64,000 bases of DNA from Thermohalobaculum sp039822785 (GCA_039822785.1 JBCBMO010000005.1:124001-188000), one strand, 5' to 3'; positions 54,101 through 63,395 are shown, counted from the first letter of the stretch. Notes: generated by a model not told the origin, from the sequence alone. A program made the numbers and translations.

Positions 54101-55477
54101 TCAGAAGGCGGCGACGGGGGCGCGGCGCGGCGGGGCCACCGCCGACAGGTTCTCCGCCAACAGGAAGGCGAGCTCCAGCGACTGGTTCGCGTTCAGCCGC
54201 GGATCGCAGGCCGTGTGATAGCGATCGCCCAGGGCCGCATCGGTCACCTCGATGGCCCCGCCCGTGCACTCGGTCACATCCGTGCCGGTCATCTCGAAAT
54301 GCACGCCGCCGGCATAGGTCCCCTCCGCCGCATGGGCAGCGAAGAACTCCCGCACCTCCTGCAGGATGCGCTCGAAGGGGCGGGTCTTGAACCCGGCGGA
54401 GGACTTGATCGTGTTGCCGTGCATCGGGTCGCAGGACCAGACGACATGCTTGCCCTCCCGCTCGACGGCGCGGATCCAGTCGGGCAGATGCGCCTCCACC
54501 TTGCCGGCACCGGTGCGGCAGATCAGGGTCAGGCGGCCCGCCTCGTTCTCGGGGTTCAGGATGTCGATCAGGCGGAGCAGGTCGTCCGGCGCCAGCGAGG
54601 GCCCGCACTTGAGGCCAATCGGGTTGATCACGCCGCGGCAGAACTCGACGTGCGCGCCGTCGGGCTGCCGGGTGCGGTCGCCGATCCAGATCATGTGGCC
54701 CGAGCCCGCCACGGAGTGGCCGCTGGTCGAGTCGACCCGGGTCAGCGCCTCCTCGTAGGGCAGCAGCAGCGCCTCATGGCTGGTGAAGTACTCCACCGTC
54801 TCCAGCGTGCTCGACGCGGCCTCGGCGGCCGAGGTGGCATTCATGAAGGTCAGCGCCTTCGCCACTTCCTCGGCCAGGTCCTTGTAAGCCTCGGCCTGGG
54901 GCGCATCCACGAAGTCGAGGTTCCACTGCACCACGCGCTCCAGGCTCGCGTAGCCGCCGGTCGCGAAGGCGCGCAGCAGGTTCAGCGTGGCCGCCGACTG
55001 CATGTAGGCCTGGATCATCCGCTCGGGGTCGGGGATCCGCGCCTCGGGCGTGAAGTCGAACCCGTTGACGATATCGCCGCGGTAGGACGGCAGCTCGACG
55101 TCGCCCTTCTTCTCGGTCGGCGCCGACCGGGGCTTGGCGAACTGGCCGGCCATGCGGCCCACCTTCACCACCGGCACGCGCGCGGCGAAGGTCAGCACGA
55201 CGGCCATCTGCAGCATGACGCGGAAAGTGTCGCGGATGTTATCGGCGGTGAACTGATCGAAGGCCTCGGCGCAATCGCCGCCCTGCAGCAGGAAAGCCTC
55301 GCGGTTCACGACCTTCGCCAGTTTCGCGCGCAGGCGCCGCGCCTCCCCGGCAAAAACCAGCGGGGGATAGGTGCCGAGCCGCCCCAGAACGCCGTCCAGC
55401 GCCGCTTGGTCGGTGTACTCCGGCATCTGCAGCCCTGTGAGCCCGCGCCAGCTATCCTTGCTCCAGACCTTGGTCAT
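54101..55477 (-). CDS. aroG: class II (plant-type) 3-deoxy-7-phosphoheptulonate synthase
   Basis: 458 aa DAHP synthase of the class II type, which condenses phosphoenolpyruvate and erythrose-4-phosphate as the first step of the shikimate pathway. Hallmarks: FLLQGGDCAEAF, KVGRMAGQFAKPRS, YRGDIVNGFDF, EALLLPYEEALTR, SGHMIWIGDRTRQ, VWSCDPMHGNT and EMTGTDVTECTGG. The metal-binding Cys, His, Glu and Asp positions are present. The ATG at 55477 has GGGAGATCGGCC upstream. It heads a unit with serB. The symbol is the loose usage for this class. Confidence 0.93.
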   Translation of the reverse strand: MTKVWSKDSWRGLTGLQMPEYTDQAALDGVLGRLGTYPPLVFAGEARRLRAKLAKVVNREAFLLQGGDCAEAFDQFTADNIRDTFRVMLQMAVVLTFAARVPVVKVGRMAGQFAKPRSAPTEKKGDVELPSYRGDIVNGFDFTPEARIPDPERMIQAYMQSAATLNLLRAFATGGYASLERVVQWNLDFVDAPQAEAYKDLAEEVAKALTFMNATSAAEAASSTLETVEYFTSHEALLLPYEEALTRVDSTSGHSVAGSGHMIWIGDRTRQPDGAHVEFCRGVINPIGLKCGPSLAPDDLLRLIDILNPENEAGRLTLICRTGAGKVEAHLPDWIRAVEREGKHVVWSCDPMHGNTIKSSAGFKTRPFERILQEVREFFAAHAAEGTYAGGVHFEMTGTDVTECTGGAIEVTDAALGDRYHTACDPRLNANQSLELAFLLAENLSAVAPPRRAPVAAF

Positions 55478-55579
55478 GGCCGATCTCCCGAATTTTCGCT
55501 GGCTATAGCGGAAGGTTCGACAGGTGGCCATCCCTTCCAAAACGCTCGCGACAGGGTGTCATGGTTCCTTCACGGGGGC

Positions 55580-55596
55580 TTTCACGGCGCGTGAAA
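55580..55596. promoter_or_regulatory. dyad TTTCACG-N3-CGTGAAA in the DAHP synthase/GlxA divergent region
   Basis: A perfect 7-bp inverted repeat with a 3-base spacer (55580-55586, 55590-55596), ~105 bp upstream of the DAHP synthase ATG and ~115 bp upstream of the regulator. An extra TTCACG half-site lies at 55569-55574. Candidate operator. Confidence 0.45.
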
Positions 55597-55710
55597 CGCC
55601 GCGGTTCCGGGCCGCTTGACGCGGTCGGTCAAATCGCCTCAGGGTCAGGGATTGTTGCAACGGCGTGACGCAAGACCGCGCGACGCAGACCAGCACGAAA
55701 AGACCCGGTC

Positions 55711-56763
55711 ATGATCAACACCGAGACATCGGGACCGCCAGCGGAGAGCTTCGTCTTCCTGCTCTCGCCCGCTTTTTCGATGATCGCCTTTTCCGCGGCG
55801 GTGGAGCCGCTGCGCATCGCCAACCGCGTGGCGCGCAGGCCGCTTTATGCTTGGCGCACCGTCTCGGCGGGCGGCGAGCCCGTACGCTGCTCCAACGGGG
55901 TCGCCGTGGCGGTCGACGGTGGCCTGGCCGAGGTTCGGCGCGACGAGACGATCCTCGTCTGCGGCGGCGAGCGGCTGGAGGCGGCGGCGAGCAGCCCCGT
56001 CTTGAACTGGCTGCGCCGGGCCCGGCGTCAGGGCGTGCGGCTGGGCGCGGTCTGCACCGGCACCTATGTCCTGGCCCGCGCAGGGGTGATCGGCGACCTG
56101 CCCTGCACGATCCACTGGGAGAATATGGCCGCGTTTTCCGAGGAGTTTCCCGACGTCGATCTGCGGAACCTGCTGTTCGTGGTGCGCAACACGATGATGA
56201 CCTGTGCGGGGGGCAATGCCGCCACCGACATGATGCTGAACCTGATCGTGGCCCGGCATGGTCAGGACATCGCCTCGACCGTGGCCGATACCATGCTGCA
56301 CATGGCCGCCCGCGGCGATGCGGACGAACAGCGGCTGTCGGTGCCGGCGCGCATTGGGGTGCGCCATCCCAAGCTGATCGAGATCATCCATCGCATGGAG
56401 CAATCGACCGAGGAGCCCATCAGCCCCGCCGAACTCGCCCGCGACGTGGGCATGTCGACCCGCCAGCTGGAGCGGCTGTTCCGGCGCTACCTCAACCGCT
56501 CGCCCAAGCGCTATTACATGGAGATGCGGCTCGAGAAGGCGCGGGGGCTGCTCATGCAGACCAACCTCAGCGTCATCAACGTGGCACTCGCCTGCGGCTT
56601 CACCTCGCCCTCGCATTTCTCCAAGTGCTATCGGGCGCATTTCGGGCGCACGCCTTATCGCGAGCGTGGCGCGCCCCACAGCGGCGTGCCGAAGATGACG
56701 TCGGTCATTTCGCCGGAGGCGCCGATCGCCCCTGATCCCGACGGTGAGGCACTGCTCGGCTAG
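55711..56763 (+). CDS. GlxA/GbdR-type AraC-family regulator
   Basis: 350 aa. An N-terminal class I glutamine amidotransferase-like (DJ-1/PfpI) domain (~14-195) opens with FVFLLSPAFSMIAFSAAVEP and includes GAVCTGTYVLARAG, where the Cys sits at the nucleophile-elbow position. A C-terminal AraC HTH follows (~235-330; ELARDVGMSTRQLERLF and FTSPSHFSKCYRAHFGR). The sequence is close in style to GbdR, the glycine betaine/dimethylglycine-responsive activator, and to CdhR. No betaine catabolic genes lie next to it, though a hot-dog thioesterase of a type seen in carnitine/betaine loci is at 63396. Confidence 0.85.
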   Translation: MINTETSGPPAESFVFLLSPAFSMIAFSAAVEPLRIANRVARRPLYAWRTVSAGGEPVRCSNGVAVAVDGGLAEVRRDETILVCGGERLEAAASSPVLNWLRRARRQGVRLGAVCTGTYVLARAGVIGDLPCTIHWENMAAFSEEFPDVDLRNLLFVVRNTMMTCAGGNAATDMMLNLIVARHGQDIASTVADTMLHMAARGDADEQRLSVPARIGVRHPKLIEIIHRMEQSTEEPISPAELARDVGMSTRQLERLFRRYLNRSPKRYYMEMRLEKARGLLMQTNLSVINVALACGFTSPSHFSKCYRAHFGRTPYRERGAPHSGVPKMTSVISPEAPIAPDPDGEALLG

Positions 56764-56765
56764 GA

Positions 56766-56842
56766 TGGTCGGGGCGGCGGGATTTGAACCCACGACCTTC
56801 GGTACCCAAAACCGACGCGCTACCAAGCTGCGCTACACCCCG
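56766..56842 (-). tRNA. tRNA-Pro (anticodon TGG)
   Basis: 77 nt read on the minus strand. Acceptor CGGGGTG pairs with CGCCCCG, discriminator A, and CCA is encoded. The anticodon stem TCGGT/ACCGA closes the loop TTTGGGT, whose anticodon is TGG. The T-arm GTGGG-TTCAAAT-CCCGC is canonical (GTTCAAATC). It decodes CCA and, by wobble, other proline codons. It lies 78 bp downstream of the DUF192 gene, on the same strand. Confidence 0.95.
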
Positions 56843-56920
56843 TGACCGCAGCGGTTAGCCGACAAGCCCTGTCGGCACAAGCGAGGAGCGCAAGCGACAA
56901 AGGACTCGGGCCGCGCGACC

Positions 56921-57388
56921 TTAGTCGCAGGCCAGCGCGCCCTGCTGCGCGGCAAAGGCCGGGTGGCGGACCTGGGCGCCAGGCCCGATCCCATGGGCCT
57001 CTGCCAGGCCTGCATTGACCTCCAGCACCGCGGTGGCAAGGCCATCGGACAGATGCGGCGTCTCGCTGAAGGGCACCGTCCGCTCGGCCACGTTCAGCAC
57101 CGTGCCGCTGGCATCCAGAAAGATGATGTCGAGCGGGATGAAGGTGTTCCGCATCCAAAAGCTCGCCTGGTGCGGCACGTCGAACAGAAACAGCATGCCC
57201 GCGTCGGTCGGCATCGATTGGCGGAACATCAGACCGCGGCGCCGCTCCTCCGGCTCGTCGGCGATCTCGACGCTGAAGGAGACGCTGCCCGCCTTGCCGA
57301 CGACGTCGACCGCGTCCGGGCTGCAGGCAAGGGCGACAGCCGGGGCGGCGGAGAGGAGCACTGCGACCACGGCAGATCGTGCCAGCAT
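56921..57388 (-). CDS. DUF192 secreted protein
   Basis: 155 aa. Signal peptide (VVAVLLSAAPAVALA, mature start near CSPDAV). The DUF192 core is clear: RRGLMFRQSMPTDAGMLFLF, FWMRNTFIPLDIIFLD and the ending VLEVNAGLAEAHGIGPGA. DUF192 is a small beta-barrel family found in periplasm or outside the cell; function unknown. The ATG at 57388 is chosen; TTG 57400 and GTG 57391 are alternatives. In many alphaproteobacteria it follows a cold-shock gene, as here (78 bp). Confidence 0.88.
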   Translation of the reverse strand: MLARSAVVAVLLSAAPAVALACSPDAVDVVGKAGSVSFSVEIADEPEERRRGLMFRQSMPTDAGMLFLFDVPHQASFWMRNTFIPLDIIFLDASGTVLNVAERTVPFSETPHLSDGLATAVLEVNAGLAEAHGIGPGAQVRHPAFAAQQGALACD

Positions 57389-57466
57389 CACCGCTCTCAA
57401 CCGCTGAACCCAAAGACGCGCGGGCGTCTCAACCCAAAGACGCGCCGGCGTTGTCGACAGTGGGCC

Positions 57467-58084
57467 TCAGCCCTCACCCGCGGCGGCCGCCTTTTCCTCA
57501 TAGGCAGCTTCCCAGAGCTTGAGCTCTGCCACCATGAGCCCGCGCGGCCCGCGGAAGGTGCGCACGGCCATCCCCTCGCCCGAGGAGAGGTCGGGAAAGC
57601 CGCAGCGACGCACCGTTTCCATGTGCACGAAGACATCGTCCGGATTGCCGAAGACGTTGACGAAGCCGAAGCCCTTCTGCTTGTCGAACCACTTCACGCG
57701 CGCCGGCAGCAGCGGGCCAAGATCGCCCTGCGCCTGCAGATAATCCGTCGGCCGCGGTTCGCCCAGGCTCGGCTGCGCCGAGGCAGGCGCCGCCGTCGCC
57801 GTGCTGCTATCGACCTCGATCAGTTCCTGTGCATGCAGGCCCCGCGCCCCCATCGTGGTGATGAGTTTGACGGCCGACCCCTCCGCGAGGGTTGTGATCC
57901 CGTAGTTGCGGACACAGGATGCATGGACCATGACGTCGCCGCCGCCGTCATCGGGGATCACGAATCCATACCCCTTAACGGCGTCGTACCATTTAACCTT
58001 GCCCGTAACGATCGAGCCAGATGCCCCATCCGCTTCGGCCAAGTCGCGCCCTCCAAGCCTGTTTTGGCTATTCACCGCAGTCAT
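57467..58084 (-). CDS. double cold-shock-domain protein
   Basis: 205 aa. Two CSDs joined by an acidic/Ala-rich linker. First: GKVKWYDAVKGYGFVIPDD with RNP2-like VMVHAS; second: ARVKWFDKQKGFGFVNVF with VFVHMET. RNP1 motifs (KGYGFV, KGFGFV) are intact in both, so RNA or ssDNA binding is expected. Tandem-CSD proteins of this type are alphaproteobacterial and associated with stress or stationary phase. The ATG at 58084 has AAAGG upstream. It is divergent from a lipoprotein gene. Confidence 0.92.
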   Translation of the reverse strand: MTAVNSQNRLGGRDLAEADGASGSIVTGKVKWYDAVKGYGFVIPDDGGGDVMVHASCVRNYGITTLAEGSAVKLITTMGARGLHAQELIEVDSSTATAAPASAQPSLGEPRPTDYLQAQGDLGPLLPARVKWFDKQKGFGFVNVFGNPDDVFVHMETVRRCGFPDLSSGEGMAVRTFRGPRGLMVAELKLWEAAYEEKAAAAGEG

Positions 58085-58170
58085 ATGACCTTTCCGCCCT
58101 TCTGACGTTTGCGTCTGTTATATGCTCTTCGCAACGCACGTGTCGGGACGCTTCCACAACAATCCAAACG

Positions 58171-59094
58171 GTGGATGGGCCACAACGCAAGACCCCTTGG
58201 GGCAACTTGCTCGTCGTGGGTGCCGTCATCGTGCTGTCAGCCTGCGCCGCGCCGGGCGGTACCGCAGAGGATGCACGCGATGCAATACCCGCTCTGATGA
58301 TTACCCCATCGGGCATCACTTTCTCTGTCAAAGATGAACGAGAGGTTACCGGCGCCGCACGAGGTGCGGCACGGCTGTCGTCTTCTAACGTCGCCTCAAG
58401 GCCCGGAAGTGCCCGGGTCAGCGTGGTTGAGATACCGTTCTTGTCCTTAAGCCAGCCGGGTAAAGAATTCCTTGCCCGCCCGGGGCCGCGCGCGCTGGCA
58501 ATTGGCGATCCGGCAGCCTCCTGCCCGGTCACGGGGCTCTCAAGCCCGACGGCCCGCGATACTGAGCAGGCGTCGAGCCAGGCGCTTGAAGGCTGCCTGG
58601 CGGCGGCTGAGGCCTTGGCCGATGACCAACCCTGTGGCTGCAAGCTCGCTGCCTTGAACGACATCGTCATGCTCCCCCGCGCCGAAACCGCCTACGCTAC
58701 CGCCGTAACCGCTCGGCTATATGCCCCCGAATTCAACATTAACGGTATCTTTGTTGCAGAAGAGGTCAAACCTTCGTTGCTCATATTGAGAGATTTGAAC
58801 GGCATAATCGGTCAAATCACGCTATCAACTACGGGAGGTGCACGTCTCATTCTGGTTGAAGCAGAAAATTCAACTTCGAAATCAACCTTGACGGGTAAGT
58901 CAATCCCTGTCGGGTACCGGCGCGGGCAGATCGCGCGCCGCCTCTACCTAAGCGATTCCATCGGCAGACGGGCCAGTTTGCTGATCGGCTTCTCCCCGGC
59001 AGAGCTCGCCGACTTCGCTGCGGCCTGGCTCGCCTTCCCGCCGGACTTGGATCGACTGCTCGCCGGGGGCGACAGGGCGCCCATCGACGGATAG
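58171..59094 (+). CDS. putative lipoprotein, unknown function
   Basis: About 307 aa from a GTG at 58171. A hydrophobic stretch ends in a lipobox (LLVVGAVIVLSAC, Cys ~23), so it should be a membrane-anchored lipoprotein. The remainder is without recognised domains; a block SCPVTGL ... EGCLAAAEALADDQPCGCKL holds four cysteines, and FNINGIFVAEE precedes a beta-rich section. No clear RBS is seen and the frame stays open further upstream (to 58021), so the start is uncertain. Part of the gene (58660-58920) is AT-richer than its neighbours. Confidence 0.6.
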   Translation: MDGPQRKTPWGNLLVVGAVIVLSACAAPGGTAEDARDAIPALMITPSGITFSVKDEREVTGAARGAARLSSSNVASRPGSARVSVVEIPFLSLSQPGKEFLARPGPRALAIGDPAASCPVTGLSSPTARDTEQASSQALEGCLAAAEALADDQPCGCKLAALNDIVMLPRAETAYATAVTARLYAPEFNINGIFVAEEVKPSLLILRDLNGIIGQITLSTTGGARLILVEAENSTSKSTLTGKSIPVGYRRGQIARRLYLSDSIGRRASLLIGFSPAELADFAAAWLAFPPDLDRLLAGGDRAPIDG

Positions 59095-59209
59095 CCGCCC
59101 GCGCGCACCGCCGCATGCCACACGGCGCGTTTCTGCTTGCCAGCGCCCGAGGCCGCGCCGCATGACTGAGGGGCCGGCCGCGGCCTGCCGGCAGAACCGC
59201 ATGGATCCG

Positions 59210-61021
59210 ATGTTCCAAACCTTCGAGATAACCGCCGACAGCACCCAGAGCGCAGATCGTCTGCGGGCGCTCCGCAGCGTTCTGGCGGACCGCGGGGTCG
59301 ATGCCTTCCTCGTCCCGCGCGGCGATGCTCACAGCGGTGAAATGGTCGCACCGGCGGACGAACGGCTGGCCTGGTTGACCGGGTTCACGGGCTCGGCCGG
59401 CATGGCGGTTGTGACCGCAGAGCGTGCCGCGCTGTTTGTCGATGGCCGATACCCGCTGCAGGCCGCCGCCCAGACCGATCCCACCGTGCTCGAGATCCAA
59501 CAGACGCCGGAGGCGAAGGTCTCCGACTGGCTGAAGGAGGTGTTGGCCGAGAATGCGGCGGTCAGCTTCGACCCCTGGCTGCACGCGCCGCAGGGAATCG
59601 AGCGGCTGGAGACGGCGCTTGGCAGGTCCCTCGTGCCGCTCGAGATCAACCCCATCGACGCGGTCTGGGCCGACCGGCCGCCCCGTCCCGCCGGCGCCGT
59701 CAGCATCCACCCCGAAAGCCTGGCCGGTGAGAGCAGTGCTGCCAAACGCCGCCGCCTGGGCGACGCGCTGGCCGAGGAGGAGGTCGCGGCGGCGGTGCTG
59801 ACCCTGCCCGACAGCATCGCCTGGCTGCTTAATATCCGCGGCAGCGACGTCGTACGCAGCCCTGCCCCACAGGCCTTCGTGCTGCTCCACGCCGACGGCC
59901 GGGTGACGCTGTGCATCGAGGAGGAGAAGCTGGACGGCGCCGTCCGCGACCATCTCGGCGAGGATGTCGCGCTGCGCCCGCGTGAGGCCCTCCTCGACGA
60001 GGTCCGAACCCTCGCCAGCGCCGGCGCGACGCTGCGCGTCGATCGCGGCAGCTGCCCCGTTGCCGTCACCGCGGCGATCGAGGCTGCCGGGGGTAAGCCC
60101 GCCCTGGGCGCCGATCCCTGCATCGCGCCGAAGGCCGTCAAGAACGCGGTCGAGATCGAGGGGATGCGCGCCGCGCACCGGCGCGACGGCGCCGCGGTCT
60201 GCCGCTTCCTGGCAGCGCTGGAGCGTGACCTTGCGGCCGGCCAGGCCCTGACCGAGATCGCGGTGGCGGAGCGGATCGAAGCGGCACGGCTGGAGACCGA
60301 GGCGCTTGTCGACCTGGCCTTCGACACGATCTCTGGCAGCGGGCCGAACGGGGCCATCGTCCACTATCGCGTCACCGTCGACACCGACCGGACCGTCGTG
60401 CCGGGGGACCTGCTGCTGGTGGACAGCGGCGGGCAGTACCGAGACGGGACCACCGATATCACGCGGACGCTGGCGACGGGCCCGGTGGAGCCGGAGCATG
60501 CCCGCGCCTTCACCCTGGTGCTGAAGGGCATGATCGCCATCAGCCTGGCGCGCTGGCCCGCGGGGCTGACGGGCCGCGATCTCGACCCGCTCGCCCGCAC
60601 CGCCCTGTGGCGCGCGGGTATGGACTACGACCACGGCACCGGGCATGGCGTCGGGGCCTTCCTCAACGTCCATGAGGGGCCGGCCAGCCTGTCGCGCCGC
60701 TCGGGCGATGTGGCGCTTGAGACGGGCATGATTCTGTCGAACGAGCCCGGCTACTACCGCACCGGCGCCTTCGGCATCCGCATCGAGAACCTGGTCATCG
60801 TCACGGCGCCGGAGGTGCCGAGCGGCGGCGACCGCCCGATGCACGGGTTCGAGACGCTGACGCTGGCGCCCATCGACCGCCGGCTGATCGTCCCGGAGAT
60901 GCTCGACGCGGCCGAGCACGCCTGGCTCGATGCCTATCACGCGCGGGTCGCCGCGGAGATCGGGCCCCTGGTCGATGCACAGACCGGGGCATGGCTCGCG
61001 GCCGCCTGCGCGCCGCTTTGA
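59210..61021 (+). CDS. aminopeptidase P (M24 metallopeptidase)
   Basis: 603 aa three-domain Xaa-Pro aminopeptidase. Two creatinase-like N-terminal domains (~20-310; the first with FLVPRGDAHSGEMVAPADER and LTGFTGSAGMAVV) precede the M24 domain. Metal ligands are visible: Asp in LLVDSGGQY, Asp in DGTTDITRTL, His in HGTGHGVGAFLNVHEGP, and the two Glu in NEPGYY and HGFETLTL. It removes N-terminal residues before proline in the cytoplasm. The start MFQTFEI (59210) fits the family; ATGs at 59162 and 59201 are in frame. Confidence 0.92.
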   Translation: MFQTFEITADSTQSADRLRALRSVLADRGVDAFLVPRGDAHSGEMVAPADERLAWLTGFTGSAGMAVVTAERAALFVDGRYPLQAAAQTDPTVLEIQQTPEAKVSDWLKEVLAENAAVSFDPWLHAPQGIERLETALGRSLVPLEINPIDAVWADRPPRPAGAVSIHPESLAGESSAAKRRRLGDALAEEEVAAAVLTLPDSIAWLLNIRGSDVVRSPAPQAFVLLHADGRVTLCIEEEKLDGAVRDHLGEDVALRPREALLDEVRTLASAGATLRVDRGSCPVAVTAAIEAAGGKPALGADPCIAPKAVKNAVEIEGMRAAHRRDGAAVCRFLAALERDLAAGQALTEIAVAERIEAARLETEALVDLAFDTISGSGPNGAIVHYRVTVDTDRTVVPGDLLLVDSGGQYRDGTTDITRTLATGPVEPEHARAFTLVLKGMIAISLARWPAGLTGRDLDPLARTALWRAGMDYDHGTGHGVGAFLNVHEGPASLSRRSGDVALETGMILSNEPGYYRTGAFGIRIENLVIVTAPEVPSGGDRPMHGFETLTLAPIDRRLIVPEMLDAAEHAWLDAYHARVAAEIGPLVDAQTGAWLAAACAPL

Positions 61022-61099
61022 CCGGAACGACGGCCCAGTCGCCGGTGGCAGAGCATCGCCCTGCGATGATACAATTCCCCAAAACAGGGAGGTGAGCCT

Positions 61100-61438
61100 A
61101 TGTCCGAGACGACGATCCGGCCCGTTGAGGGTATCCTAGTGGTCCGGTCGAAAGGCGCCGTCATCGCCGAGAGCGGTCGCGCCATGGCGCTGGAGGAGGA
61201 CGGCAAAGAGCCGGTCCACTTCGTCCCGCGCGAGGATGTGGCCATGGCCTTCCTGGAGCGCTCGGCGACGACCGAGAGTTCGACCGTCACGGGCGACGTC
61301 GAGTATTTTCACATCATGGCCAAGTCAGGCACCGTCGAGGATGCCGCCTGGTCCTATCCGGCACCGCTGGAGACCATGAGCGCCATCGCCGGGCTCATCG
61401 CCTTCGACGGCGAAAAGGCCGCGGTCGAGGTTCTTTGA
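61100..61438 (+). CDS. DUF427 protein
   Basis: 112 aa, single DUF427 domain (~10-100): GILVVRSKGAVIAESGRAMAL, VHFVPREDVAM and the ending SYPAPLETMSAIAGLIAFD. It is soluble and of unknown activity. A strong RBS (GGGAGGTGAGCCT) precedes the ATG at 61100. It lies 78 bp after the aminopeptidase P gene and is convergent with the chloride channel. Confidence 0.87.
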   Translation: MSETTIRPVEGILVVRSKGAVIAESGRAMALEEDGKEPVHFVPREDVAMAFLERSATTESSTVTGDVEYFHIMAKSGTVEDAAWSYPAPLETMSAIAGLIAFDGEKAAVEVL

Positions 61439-61454
61439 ACGCTGTTCAAACCGC

Positions 61455-63191
61455 TCAGGAATGCTCCTCGCGCAGCTCCTCCTCCAGGAGCTGCGAATAG
61501 GCGGCCAGGGCATCGGTGTAATAGAGCACGCCGATGAACTGCGGCGGCTCGTCGGCCTTGGTCGCCAGGCGCATCACCGGCAGATAGGCATGGCCGCCGT
61601 CGCGCAGCATGGGTAAGGCCCGCTCCAGCGTGTCCTTGGGGCTGAGCCAGGCGCCGGCCTCGTGCAGAGCCTTGCACTCCTCCTCGGTCGCGCAGTTCGC
61701 GGCACCCCGCCTGCGCATGAGTTCCCCAACCACCATCATGGTGCGCAGATAGCCCTGGGGTCCCATGGCGAGATGCAGGCCCTGCGCCTCGAGTTGGGTG
61801 AGGAAGAAGGACCGGGCGACCAGACGGTCGGCGATCACGGAGGCGAAGGCGATGGAGACCATCACGGCGATGCCGGCCTGCCAGTCCCCGGTGAGCTCGA
61901 TGACGATCAGCGTGGAGGAGATCGGCGAGCCGATGACCGCCGCCGCGACAGCCCCCATGCCGGCGATGGCATAAAGGCCCTGGCTCGCCTCGACGGATGG
62001 CACGAGCTGGATCGCGACGGCGCCGAAGGCGGTGCCGAGCAGCGCGCCCATCATCAGCGCGGGGGAGAAGACGCCGCCGCCCATGCGCCCGGCCATAGTG
62101 ACGGCCACCGCCGCGGTTTTGACCACGGCAAAGGCGACGGCGGTCCAGAAGGGGATCTGCGACGTGAGCGCCTGGGTCGTCGTCTCGTAGCCCACGCCGA
62201 TGATATGGGGAAAGGCGAGCGCGATCGTGCCGAGCAGGAAGCCCGCCACCGCCGGGCGCAGCCAGTTCGGCAGATGGGTCGCGCGCTGCACCCGGTCGCC
62301 CACGGCCTCCGCCAGGAAGATCGTGCGCATCATCGCCACCGCCACCAGGCCCGAGAGCACACCGAGCAGCGCGAAGGCCGGCAACTCGGTGTAAAAGCCG
62401 ATGCTTGCCTCGGGCAGCGTGAACTCGGTGACATTGCCGAGGTGCAGGCGCGAGACGACCGCGGCCGCCACCGAGGCCACGACGATGGGCCCGAAGGCAT
62501 GAAGCGCGAAGTGGCGCAGCACCACCTCAAGCGCGAAGACCGCGCCGGCGAGGGGGGCGTTGAAGCTGGCGGAGACGGCCGCGGCGGCCGCACAGCCCAG
62601 GATGTCGCGCGAGGTGATGTCATTGAGCCGCATCTTCTCCGACACCCAGGAGGCGATGACGGCGCCGAGGTGGATCGCCGGCCCCTCCCGCCCCGTCGAG
62701 CCGCCGGTGGAGAGCGTGACGAGCGCCGCGGCGGCGGAGGCGAGGCCTGGTCCCCGCTCGATCCGGCCCCGGCGCACGGCGGCGGCGCGGATCACATCGG
62801 CGACCCCTCGCGCCTTACCGTCCGGCGTGAAGTGGTGGAGGATGATCCCCACGGCCAGCCCGCCCAGGATCGGCACCGGCAGCACCAGGTACCAGGGCAG
62901 TTCCGCCGCGAAGGAGTGGATGACGTGGTCCGATGCGCCGTAGAAGATCGTCTGCAGTTCCAGGATCGCGACGCGAAAGCCGGTGACCGCGTAGCCGGTG
63001 ATGATCCCGACGCAGAGGCCCAGCAGGATCAGCGGCATGTGCCCGCGCAGACCCGTATGCGCCACCCAGCGGCCAAGCAGGCGCGGCAGGGCCTTGAGGT
63101 GCAGCCACCAGGGATCCTCCCGCCCGCGCGCCGGCCCTCGCGGCGGTGACGGGATGCCTGTCTTGCCAGCCCCTCTCGACGCCCGGCTCAT
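61455..63191 (-). CDS. ClC-family chloride channel/antiporter with C-terminal CBS region
   Basis: 578 aa. About ten or more membrane helices (~45-440). Ion-pathway signatures: GGSTGREGPAIHLGA (selectivity GREGP with the gating Glu), GAVFALEVV and GGGVFSPALMMGALLG. The C-terminal ~110 residues, from FLTQLEAQGLHL on, form a CBS-type regulatory part (AWLSPKDTLERALPMLRDGG, FIGVLYYTDALAAYSQ). The basic N-terminal 40 residues may begin too early; downstream Met codons exist. It transports chloride or a similar anion, possibly in exchange for protons. A perfect palindrome lies 22-35 bp before the start. Confidence 0.9.
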   Translation of the reverse strand: MSRASRGAGKTGIPSPPRGPARGREDPWWLHLKALPRLLGRWVAHTGLRGHMPLILLGLCVGIITGYAVTGFRVAILELQTIFYGASDHVIHSFAAELPWYLVLPVPILGGLAVGIILHHFTPDGKARGVADVIRAAAVRRGRIERGPGLASAAAALVTLSTGGSTGREGPAIHLGAVIASWVSEKMRLNDITSRDILGCAAAAAVSASFNAPLAGAVFALEVVLRHFALHAFGPIVVASVAAAVVSRLHLGNVTEFTLPEASIGFYTELPAFALLGVLSGLVAVAMMRTIFLAEAVGDRVQRATHLPNWLRPAVAGFLLGTIALAFPHIIGVGYETTTQALTSQIPFWTAVAFAVVKTAAVAVTMAGRMGGGVFSPALMMGALLGTAFGAVAIQLVPSVEASQGLYAIAGMGAVAAAVIGSPISSTLIVIELTGDWQAGIAVMVSIAFASVIADRLVARSFFLTQLEAQGLHLAMGPQGYLRTMMVVGELMRRRGAANCATEEECKALHEAGAWLSPKDTLERALPMLRDGGHAYLPVMRLATKADEPPQFIGVLYYTDALAAYSQLLEEELREEHS

Positions 63192-63212
63192 GGGTCCCTT
63201 CTGTGCGCGCTA

Positions 63213-63226
63213 CCAGGCATGCCTGG
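63213..63226. promoter_or_regulatory. perfect 14-bp palindrome upstream of the ClC gene
   Basis: CCAGGCATGCCTGG, flanked by near-matching GCGC on both sides, lies 22 bp before the start codon, so it may bind a regulator of this gene. Its role is unknown. Confidence 0.35.
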
Positions 63227-63395
63227 CGCTGTTCTCTGCCAAGGGAACCTAGGATGCGCGAGCAGGCGCCGAAAGACCGGTGGATGATCGTGAACCGGAT
63301 CAGCCGTGACACGGTGCTACGAGGGGACACCCCTGTGCCGGAATGAACCGGCCGCACCCTGGATGGACGGCTGCGTGAGCGTCCGAACGGACGGT

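Noticed and set aside
52640..55594. A 984-codon plus-strand open frame
   Set aside because: It is antisense to serB and the DAHP synthase gene, with low-complexity His/Arg/Gly-rich translation and no family signature.
58847..60940. A 697-codon minus-strand open frame
   Set aside because: Antisense to aminopeptidase P; composition typical of GC-rich shadow frames.
61662..63149. A 495-codon plus-strand open frame
   Set aside because: Antisense to the ClC gene; Arg/His/Asp-rich repeat-like translation without any recognisable domain.
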